From Candidatus Omnitrophota bacterium (GTDB taxonomy: Bacteria; Omnitrophota; Gorgyraeia; Zapsychrales; Zapsychraceae), in assembly GCA_020053475.1 (NCBI GenBank), contig JAGVNC010000010.1:1-41965 (forward strand): 41,965 nt of DNA, read 5' to 3'. Of this stretch, positions 1 to 8,108 are shown one piece after another. Position 1 is the stretch's first letter. Each line of letters starts with the position of its first letter. The position numbers and the translations under genes are program-made. The notes under the pieces are model-generated. The model made no database searches. It worked only from the letters and a program-made list of their open reading frames with translations, and was not told the origin of the DNA.

Positions 1-429
1 ACGATTGCAAGTAATGCCGTGGGGACAGCGGAGATTGATTTTATCAAGAGTTCAACGGCGACGGCGGGCCGGTTATTGGTTGCGGACGGCAACACGTTTG
101 GAAGTTTAGACAATGTTTCCATCTTAACGAATGAAGGTGGGCACGTGTATACAACTGGCGCGGGAACAAATTTAGGGTCTTGTGGGACATCTCCAACGTT
201 AGCCACAAATTCGAATGATGTGAATGGCAAAATTACTGTCGGGACAGTAGCCACATCATGTGTTTTAAATTTTGGAACAACGTGGCAAGCAGCTCCTTCT
301 TGCACAATGTCCTATAATACAGTAGGAAGAGTAGTCGCAACAGCAACAACAACCACAACCCTAACCTTTACTCAAGCGGTTGATTTAAGTAGCGCGGTTA
401 TAAGTTACCATTGTGAAGGGTTTAAATAG
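1..429 (+). CDS. 3' end of a repetitive secreted/fibre-like protein with Cys-containing C-terminal module (partial, open at window start)
   Basis: Frame is open from base 1 to TAG at 427-429. Thr/Ser/Gly/Val-rich beta-type sequence; C-terminal module SCGTSP...TSCVLNFG...SCTMSYN...YHCEGFK resembles C-terminal modules of tail-fibre-like repetitive proteins (from memory, not searched). Confidence 0.55.
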   Translation, partial: TIASNAVGTAEIDFIKSSTATAGRLLVADGNTFGSLDNVSILTNEGGHVYTTGAGTNLGSCGTSPTLATNSNDVNGKITVGTVATSCVLNFGTTWQAAPSCTMSYNTVGRVVATATTTTTLTFTQAVDLSSAVISYHCEGFK

Positions 430-467
430 TACCGCCTACCTATTGGCAAAAAAGAACGTGGTACCTA

Positions 468-496
468 TTGACACTTAAATATCCCCTTGATATAGT
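468..496 (+). promoter_or_regulatory. Putative sigma70-type promoter of the RAYT transposase (TTGACA-17-TATAGT)
   Basis: TTGACA at 468-473, 17-bp spacer, TATAGT at 491-496, 8 bp before the ATG at 505. Confidence 0.65.
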
Positions 497-504
497 GGGG
501 ATAT
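479..504. repeat. Perfect inverted repeat ATATCCCC-N10-GGGGATAT abutting the transposase start codon
   Basis: ATATCCCC 479-486 and GGGGATAT 497-504; the loop holds the -10 box. Confidence 0.8.
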
Positions 505-1137
505 ATGCCACGTGCCCCCCGTTATCAGGACGCCGGATACGTCCATCATGTCATTTGCCGCGGGAATGACCGGCAAATCCTTTTTAAATCACCCAAAGAT
601 TTCCGCGTTTATTTAGATCTTCTGAAAGAAGCCCGCCGTCTTTATCCTCTGCATGTCTACAATTATGTCCTTATGGATAACCATATTCATCTTTTGGTAG
701 AGCCATTGCAGGAGGGAAGCCTTTCTAAGGTGATGGAACATGTGTCCAAGCACTATGCCAAATATTTTAACGCGACGTACGGCCATGTCGGCCACGTTTT
801 TCAGGGAAGATTTAAGAGTTTTCTTATTGAGGAAACACGTTATTATTTCGCCTGTTCAAGGTACATCGACATTAATCCTTTAAAGGCCGGGATGGTAAGG
901 ATGCCGCAGGATTACCGCTGGTCGGGATTTGCCAAATTGGCCCATGGAAAAGAAGGGGAGTTTAAGTTGGATTTGCATGAATTGTATCAAGAGCTGGGAA
1001 GAACGGAGCAAGAGAGGCAGATTGGATACAGGGCGATTGTCTTGAATTATCAGGGGGAAGAGTTGGACTTATTGAATCAACGGCAGGGAATTTTGGGAGA
1101 ATCTGATTTTAAATCTAAAATTCAAATTCGTGCTTAA
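505..1137 (+). mobile_element. REP-associated tyrosine transposase (RAYT; Y1/IS200-like HUH transposase)
   Basis: MPRAPRYQDAGYVHHVICRGNDRQ..., HUH-type NHIHLLV, GHVFQGRFKSFLIE, and YFACSRYIDINPLKAGMV are hallmark motifs of the TnpA_REP/Y1_Tnp family. Confidence 0.93.
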
Positions 1138-1148
1138 TGTTTAATAAT

Positions 1149-4100
1149 ATGAAAAGAAGATTGTCCTTAATAACGGCGGCGGTTATAGGGCTTTGGCTTG
1201 CTCCTCAGTCTGCCATGGCCCAGGGGCTGACGATTCCTTCCGGTTCCACAGTGAATGTCAATGCCGGGACATTGAATGTCCCCGGAGACATCACCATTGG
1301 GGGGACATTGCAAACAACAACCGGAACGGTGACATTAACGGATGATTGGAGTAAAACAGGGACATTTACATCGGGCACAGGGACCGTAACCTTTAACGGA
1401 ACGAGCCAAAGCATTACAGGAGATTCTACATTTAATAACCTTTCCAAAGTTGCCGGATCCGATACCTTCATATTTCAAGCCGGAAGTGAACAAACGATCA
1501 AAAGCACCGGAACGCTGACACTTCAAGGATCAAGCAGTGCTTCAACGTTAACATTGAATAGCAGCAGCCCGCCGACTCAATTTAAAATCAATCTCCAGGC
1601 GGGGGGGACACAATCAATGACGTTTCTGAATGTCAATAATTCTAACGCGACGGAAACAAATTTGGTTCCTCAAAATTCAACAGGAACGGGGCAAGGCAAT
1701 GACGATCTAGAGGCACAACCGCATTGGGTTTTTGGGGCGGCAACCATGACATGGCAGGGAGATGTTTCCACAAACTGGGAGACGGGAGGCAATTGGGACA
1801 TCGGCATTAAACCGGGATCCAATGATCATGCTGTTGTTCCTGATGTAACCGGAGGCGGAGGTGTTCAGCCGATTCTCACCGCCAATGTTACCATCGATCA
1901 ATTAACGATCCAAGCCGCGGCAACGGTTTCTTTAGCCGGATTTAATCTTACCGTGGCTAACTCCGCCGGTATCTCCGGATCCGGGACACTTGATAATGAT
2001 GGGATAATTATCTTACAGGGGGTAGAAACAATCACGGCGGGGACATTAAATAAAGATGCCGGAACATTCCGATATGTTGGGACCAACAGCGGAGCCACAA
2101 GAACCATTATTGATTTTGGAACAACGGATTACTTCAATCTAGAGATCGCGGCCACGGGTGGGACTCCGGATAATTTCCTCATCGCTAATTCGACGAATAT
2201 GGCGCTCGCCGGATCGCTCACCATGACGTTAGGAACACTGAACGCGACGGGAGCCGATTTGGACGTCAACGGCAGTGCGACGTTCGCCGGAGGGAGTTTA
2301 CAGACGCCGGACAGCGCACATAGTTTTACCGTCGCGGATGATTGGACCAATACGGGAGGCACCCTAAGCCACTCGTCGGGGACCGTTACGTTTGACACGA
2401 CAACGACGGCCACCATCACCGGAAGTTCGACGTTTTATAATTTAACGTCAACGACCGCCGGGAAATCTTTCCAATTCGCCGATGGCAGTACGCAAACGAT
2501 TAATCATACTCTCACGTTGACCGGTGCTAGCGGCAATTTGATTACCCTGAATGTTGTTACCGGGGGGACAGAATTCTTCCTTAATTCCCCCAATGGGAAG
2601 CAAACAGTGTCCTTCTTAAATGTTAATAAGTCTGATGTTTCAGGGAGCGCCGGCAATGACATTTTCTGTTTAAGCTGTCAAGGGATTGGCCAAGGCAATG
2701 ATGATACCGAGGCCAGCCCGCATTGGGTTTTTGTGAATTCCGTCCAGGGAACCGTGTTCGAAGCGGAAGATAATTTCACGATTTATCAGGCTTCGATTAC
2801 AATCTATCGTGCTTCCACGGGAGTGGCGGCGGTTCCGAACGTGGACCTTCATGCCGAGGATACAAATCCGTATGTGACGGGCTTTGACGGAAATTATACT
2901 TTCCGCCCTGTCGATGGGCAATATTTTATTAGGATCGTTGCGCCCGGCTACGATTATCCTTCGACCAAAACCGAATTTCCCTCGGGTAGAACCATTATTA
3001 CGGGATCAAAAGGAGAGACATTCACTCTCTCAGGAAACTCCCCCACCATGGATCAGCCGGTTGATTTTAACGGGCAACTGTTACGCATTCAAAAGACGGC
3101 CAATAAATCGGAAGTGAGTGTCGGCCAAGTTGTAACCTATACCGTGACGATCGAAAATATAGGAACCATTACGGTCTTTGATGTGCTTTTGGACGACCGC
3201 ATTCCTCCCGGATTTAAGTATCTCAACGGCCGCGTCATTCTCGATGGGATTCCCATTACGGATCCAACAGGGAATCGCCCGGTTGTCTTTAGTGTCGGTA
3301 GTTTCACTCCCGGAACAATCAAGACGCTCAAATATCAATTGGTCGTTGGTTCCGGTGTCACCGAAGGCAGTTATGAGAATAAAGCCAAGGCGCGCTATGC
3401 CAGCGGTCAGCGGTTATCTAATTATGCGACGGAGACAGTTAAGGTCGTCCCCGATCCACTGTTTGATATGGGAACAATCATCGGGAAAGTTTTCTTCGAC
3501 AATAACGAGAATGGCCTTCAAGACGCGCCGGAGTATATCCATACCGATCGCGAAGTGATCCGCGAAGACCCTGTCCCCAATGTCCGTCTTGTCATGGAAG
3601 ATGGAACGGTCATCACCTCTGACCACCAAGGCCGCTTCAAGATCCCCGGCCTCTTGCCGGGCCGACATTTATTACGTTTGGATGAACGGTCGTTGCCGGA
3701 AGAAAGTTATCTGACGACCGACAAGGTGGTGGTGATCGATGTCACGCCCGGGTTATTAACCAAAGTGAACTTCGGGGTGGCGTTGGATTATGGGCGGTTC
3801 CGCAATAAGGATCAGGAATTCTTCACCCAGAAAGTCAAGATCGAACAAAACAAGGACAAACCGCAACCGCGCTTGAACGTCAGCCTGCGTGATGAAGAAA
3901 TTGTCACGCAGAATGGTTTATTTGCTGAAAATGCCGAATTTCGGATTTTTACCAACTATGCGCCGTTCATTGACTATTGGCGCTTCGATATTTTGGATCA
4001 AGATACGAAGAAAATTGTGAGGACATTTGAGGGAAATAATCTTAATATTTATGATTCAATTTTCTGGGATGGAAAGGGCAACGACGGCAAGCACATTCGC

Positions 4101-7100
4101 CTGGATCGAAACTATGCCTATGTTGTCCATGTCGAAGATGCGGGCAAGAAATTCGATGAAACCAAGCCGAAGGCATTGACATTTAAAGATTTTATTGATG
4201 AGAAAGAACTCGACATCTATCTTACCGAGCGCCAGGGAAAATTAAAAGACTATCACCAATGGATATGGGAAGAAAGTCGCAACGACAATGTCATCCAGCG
4301 TGCGATCCCCGTGGAAGGGGAGACGGTGCTCATTGATCGGTTTGATACCAATCTCAAGAGCGTGAAGGTCATGAAGGCCGGAGAGCTTGTTTCCGATGTG
4401 CCAATCCCCGAACGGCAAGGCCTGACAGCACGAGAATTATTGGAAGGCGATGTTTCGCACGATGAAACGGGGCAGCAGTTGGAGGTCATTTTGCCACAAG
4501 GGCAGTATGAAATTCTTGTCCAGCAGGATCAAGGGCTCGCGGAATCCCCAACATCCGCAACAGATGTGGAAGAATTTAACAATTACGACATGTTGCAGGA
4601 AATCCCTTCAACGGCCAGTGATACGTATGTTACCGATATCGAGGTCGGGGAAGATTATCTATTTTTCGTGGCCATGGGGGATGCCAAAGTCGGTTACACC
4701 ATCGCCAGTGGAAACGTGGAACCTGTCGAACATGAGGACAAATATACCGAAGGATTTTGGTCAGAAGGGAAACTCGCCTACTACTTGAAAGGGAAAATCA
4801 AAGGGAAATATTTGATCACATCGAGTTTTGACAGTGAGCGTCACCAAAAAGAACTCTTTAAGAATTTGGATCCGGACAAATATTATCCGATCTATGGTGA
4901 TGAATCTTCGTTGAATTATGAAGCCACTGATACTCAAGGGAATTTGTATGCTCTCGTTGAATGGGATCAATCATCGGCGCAGTGGGGCAATTATAGTGTC
5001 GGATTTGGGGACACGGAATTCGCCCAATATGCGCGCACTCTGTTTGGCGGGAAAGTGGATTATGAAAGTTTGGCGGCAACGAAGGATGGAACATCGCGAA
5101 CCAAAGTGATCACCTTCCGCGCCCGCGCCAAACAAAAATCAGCCCATAACGAATTTTTGGCAACAGGCGGATCGCTCTATTATTTTAAGCACAAAGACAT
5201 CATCGAGGGATCGGATAAAGTCAAAATCGAAATCCGCGACAAAATCACCGGGCTTGTTTTGTCCGAGAAAGAAATGGACGAAGGAGCCGATTATGAAATG
5301 GATTACGACAGCGGACGGTTAATATTCTGGAAGCCCGTGCCCACGCTCGTTGAAGCGTATTCGATTATTTCTAACGATCTATTGAAAGGGAATTTGGCTT
5401 ATGTCGTTGCCAATTATGAATACGAAGTCCAGGATAAATTCGATCAGGCGACATACGGGGCGCGTGTCCGTCAGGCAGTGACCGATCATGTGATCGTGGG
5501 AACAACGTATGTCAGCGAGAATCAACAAAATACTAATTATCAATTACGCGGATCGGATGTCACGTTGCAGTTAGGCAAGGACGCTTCCGTTACCGGGGAG
5601 TTTGCGCAAACAGAGTCAGAAGCCCAGCCCAGTTTTGTTTCGACAGACGGAGGGTTGTCTTTCAGTGAATTGTCCACGGTGGAAGATGCTCAAGGCAGGG
5701 CTTATGGGCTCAAAGGCGATGCGCGATTGTTCAACCGCTTAGGGGCGGGATCTTACTATAAATGGATTGATAATGATTTCTCGACATCGGCCACAACGGC
5801 CCAGCAAGGCAAAGAGTCCGCCGGATTCTTTGCGACATATGACATCGCCGATAATACACGATTAACGGCAAAATACGACATCCAAAAATTATTAGACGAC
5901 GGGAATCTGCAAACACAAGCGCAGGTCGGTGCCACAAAAACAGCCACGACATTATTACAATTGGTCCATGAAATGAAAAAGTTGCGGTTAACGGCCGAAT
6001 ATAATAAGCAGCAAGTCACCGAGAAGAAAGATCAATTTGTTTCCGCCACGAACACCGAAAGCGACCTTGTGGCCATGCGTGCCGATTATGATGTGAATGA
6101 TAAACTCACCGTGTCTGTAGCCCAGCAAATGGCGTTGACCGGTGAGGCCAACAGCCAAACGACACTGGGGGTCACGGCCAAGCCGACGGACAAGTTGACA
6201 GTGAAGGCGGAGGAAACGGTCGGAACTCAGGGGGCTGCGACCAAAGTGGGCGTGGCCGCCGCCATGAATGAGCGCGTAACATTGACGGGTGAATACGCGA
6301 TTGCCACCGACGGAACGCAAAGTATCAGCAATACGGGAACGATCGGAGCACAAACGAAGATCAATGAACAAACAGAGTTGCATACTTCTATCGGGATGGC
6401 CCAAGGGGCGGATGTCGGGAATACGACGACGGTGACCGTCGGAGGAACATCGGCTGTGGGCCAGGAGACGCAACTGTCCAGCGACGTGGCTGTTTCCCAG
6501 TCAGCGGAAGGCCAGTCCTCGACAGTCACGATAGGAGGAACATCCCAAGTCGATGAACAAACAAAAGCGTCTTCGCAGATCGCTGTCACGGACTCGGCGT
6601 TAGACGGCAAATCGACATCCTATACAGTCGGGACCGTCAAGAAAATTAATGACGCGATTGAATTGGCGTCAACGAAAACATTCGGCACATCCGCGGAGGG
6701 ACGAACAACAAGCGATACCTACAGCCTTATTAAAGAAAAAGATGGAAAGAAATTGGAAGGATCATTGTCGAGGAAATTGACGGATGGTGACAATTCGATT
6801 TCGGCATCGAATATCTTCGGCCTCTCCGGTGATATAACCGATCAATGGGCCGTGACGGGAAGCTATGAGCGCGGGAACATCCAGAATTTGGATGGAACCC
6901 GAACGGCAAGAGATGCCTTTGCATTTGGCGCCGGATATGTCGACAAAAATGAAGAGACAGGAAAGTCATTGCAAGGGTCAACAAAATTAGAATACCGCGC
7001 GGATCAGGGTGATGCGGACAAACGTCAATACCTCTTGTATGGCGCGCTTGAAGGAAAGGTGACCCCGGAGCTGAGCGTGTTTGGCCACGCGGAATATTCG

Positions 7101-8069
7101 CAGACACAAAATATCACGTTAGATACCGAGGATGCTCAATATAAGGAAATGGCCATCGGAGCCGCTTATCGTCCCATCTATCATGATCGATTAAATATTC
7201 TGGGCCGTTACACGTACTTGGAAGACAAATCTCCTGCCGGTCAAATCGATGCTTCGGAAACAGGGATCGATGAGGAAAGAGCGCATGTCTTTTCGACAGA
7301 AGCTGTTTATGATCTAACGGAAAAATGGCAACTATCAGAAAAATTCGCTTACCGTATTGCCGAGGAGAAAGTGACGGGCTTTAGCTTCGTGAAGACCCAT
7401 ACATGGCTCATGATTCATCGCTTAAATTACAACATCGACAGGGATTGGACGCTGGGAGGCGAATTTAGGACATTAACCCAAGAAGAAGCTGAAGACGCCA
7501 AGCGCGGGTTCCTTATTGAAGCGGCCCGGCGCTTAGGCGGATATGCCCAACTCGGGGTCGGATATAATTTTACTGATTTCGCCGATGATTTGACCCAGTT
7601 GAGTTATACGGCGCAAGGGCCCTTTATCCGGTTAACCGGCAAGTTTTATGACCGTACCCCTGAAGAAATTGAACGAGCGAAAGAACGTTGGTTAGAAGAA
7701 AAAATTGTTCATTGGTCATGGGCCATCGTTCAGGATGAGTTGGCCAAAACACACAGTCCTATTCTAGGACACAGCCCCATTCTAGGAGAATTGAACGAAT
7801 ACTTTGTTTTGGCCCAGCAGGCTCATGATCAAGGAAAGATTGAAGAATCCCATAAGATCTATAAAGATATCATTATGGCCGGGAGGATGATGGTTGAAGA
7901 AGCCGCGGAATATATCCGTGGGAGAGTCTACTACGAAGAAAAACTCAAAAGTATGTATGAATTGGCCGATCAATATTTTAAGAGCGGGCAATATGAGAAT
8001 GCGAAGAAAATATTAGAGAAAATCCTAGAAGAACTTCAATCAGGCATGGTAAAATCAACAAAACAATAA
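1149..8069 (+). CDS. Giant secreted/outer-membrane protein: repeat stalk, DUF11 and SdrD-B-like domains, beta-rich putative barrel, C-terminal TPR
   Basis: Signal peptide MKRRLSLITAAVIGLWLAPQSAMAQG; DUF11-like LRIQKTANKSEVSVGQVVTYTVTIENIG; SdrD-B-like IIGKVFFDNNENGLQDAPE; long alternating beta region; C-terminal YELADQYFKSGQYENAKKILEKIL. The ORF track starts at 1137, but ATG 1149 gives the better signal peptide. Confidence 0.8.
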   Translation: MKRRLSLITAAVIGLWLAPQSAMAQGLTIPSGSTVNVNAGTLNVPGDITIGGTLQTTTGTVTLTDDWSKTGTFTSGTGTVTFNGTSQSITGDSTFNNLSKVAGSDTFIFQAGSEQTIKSTGTLTLQGSSSASTLTLNSSSPPTQFKINLQAGGTQSMTFLNVNNSNATETNLVPQNSTGTGQGNDDLEAQPHWVFGAATMTWQGDVSTNWETGGNWDIGIKPGSNDHAVVPDVTGGGGVQPILTANVTIDQLTIQAAATVSLAGFNLTVANSAGISGSGTLDNDGIIILQGVETITAGTLNKDAGTFRYVGTNSGATRTIIDFGTTDYFNLEIAATGGTPDNFLIANSTNMALAGSLTMTLGTLNATGADLDVNGSATFAGGSLQTPDSAHSFTVADDWTNTGGTLSHSSGTVTFDTTTTATITGSSTFYNLTSTTAGKSFQFADGSTQTINHTLTLTGASGNLITLNVVTGGTEFFLNSPNGKQTVSFLNVNKSDVSGSAGNDIFCLSCQGIGQGNDDTEASPHWVFVNSVQGTVFEAEDNFTIYQASITIYRASTGVAAVPNVDLHAEDTNPYVTGFDGNYTFRPVDGQYFIRIVAPGYDYPSTKTEFPSGRTIITGSKGETFTLSGNSPTMDQPVDFNGQLLRIQKTANKSEVSVGQVVTYTVTIENIGTITVFDVLLDDRIPPGFKYLNGRVILDGIPITDPTGNRPVVFSVGSFTPGTIKTLKYQLVVGSGVTEGSYENKAKARYASGQRLSNYATETVKVVPDPLFDMGTIIGKVFFDNNENGLQDAPEYIHTDREVIREDPVPNVRLVMEDGTVITSDHQGRFKIPGLLPGRHLLRLDERSLPEESYLTTDKVVVIDVTPGLLTKVNFGVALDYGRFRNKDQEFFTQKVKIEQNKDKPQPRLNVSLRDEEIVTQNGLFAENAEFRIFTNYAPFIDYWRFDILDQDTKKIVRTFEGNNLNIYDSIFWDGKGNDGKHIRLDRNYAYVVHVEDAGKKFDETKPKALTFKDFIDEKELDIYLTERQGKLKDYHQWIWEESRNDNVIQRAIPVEGETVLIDRFDTNLKSVKVMKAGELVSDVPIPERQGLTARELLEGDVSHDETGQQLEVILPQGQYEILVQQDQGLAESPTSATDVEEFNNYDMLQEIPSTASDTYVTDIEVGEDYLFFVAMGDAKVGYTIASGNVEPVEHEDKYTEGFWSEGKLAYYLKGKIKGKYLITSSFDSERHQKELFKNLDPDKYYPIYGDESSLNYEATDTQGNLYALVEWDQSSAQWGNYSVGFGDTEFAQYARTLFGGKVDYESLAATKDGTSRTKVITFRARAKQKSAHNEFLATGGSLYYFKHKDIIEGSDKVKIEIRDKITGLVLSEKEMDEGADYEMDYDSGRLIFWKPVPTLVEAYSIISNDLLKGNLAYVVANYEYEVQDKFDQATYGARVRQAVTDHVIVGTTYVSENQQNTNYQLRGSDVTLQLGKDASVTGEFAQTESEAQPSFVSTDGGLSFSELSTVEDAQGRAYGLKGDARLFNRLGAGSYYKWIDNDFSTSATTAQQGKESAGFFATYDIADNTRLTAKYDIQKLLDDGNLQTQAQVGATKTATTLLQLVHEMKKLRLTAEYNKQQVTEKKDQFVSATNTESDLVAMRADYDVNDKLTVSVAQQMALTGEANSQTTLGVTAKPTDKLTVKAEETVGTQGAATKVGVAAAMNERVTLTGEYAIATDGTQSISNTGTIGAQTKINEQTELHTSIGMAQGADVGNTTTVTVGGTSAVGQETQLSSDVAVSQSAEGQSSTVTIGGTSQVDEQTKASSQIAVTDSALDGKSTSYTVGTVKKINDAIELASTKTFGTSAEGRTTSDTYSLIKEKDGKKLEGSLSRKLTDGDNSISASNIFGLSGDITDQWAVTGSYERGNIQNLDGTRTARDAFAFGAGYVDKNEETGKSLQGSTKLEYRADQGDADKRQYLLYGALEGKVTPELSVFGHAEYSQTQNITLDTEDAQYKEMAIGAAYRPIYHDRLNILGRYTYLEDKSPAGQIDASETGIDEERAHVFSTEAVYDLTEKWQLSEKFAYRIAEEKVTGFSFVKTHTWLMIHRLNYNIDRDWTLGGEFRTLTQEEAEDAKRGFLIEAARRLGGYAQLGVGYNFTDFADDLTQLSYTAQGPFIRLTGKFYDRTPEEIERAKERWLEEKIVHWSWAIVQDELAKTHSPILGHSPILGELNEYFVLAQQAHDQGKIEESHKIYKDIIMAGRMMVEEAAEYIRGRVYYEEKLKSMYELADQYFKSGQYENAKKILEKILEELQSGMVKSTKQ
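7751..7786 (+). repeat. 18-bp in-frame tandem duplication (HSPILG x2)
   Basis: acacagtcctattctagg / acacagccccattctagg, 16/18 identical, adjacent. Confidence 0.85.
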
Positions 8070-8108
8070 TATATACAAATTATATCTATTAATACTTCTA
8101 TATATAAA

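Noticed and set aside
505-1137. Direct assignment of the 50-bp element as substrate of the RAYT
   Set aside because: No copy flanks the RAYT, and the usual 5' GTAG/GGAG tetranucleotide is not in the expected position; kept only as a hypothesis.
5988-6473. 161-aa antisense ORF (and other minus-strand ORFs) inside the giant gene
   Set aside because: Composition mirrors the sense codons; no recognisable domain, SD or operon context. The sense frame is clearly coding.
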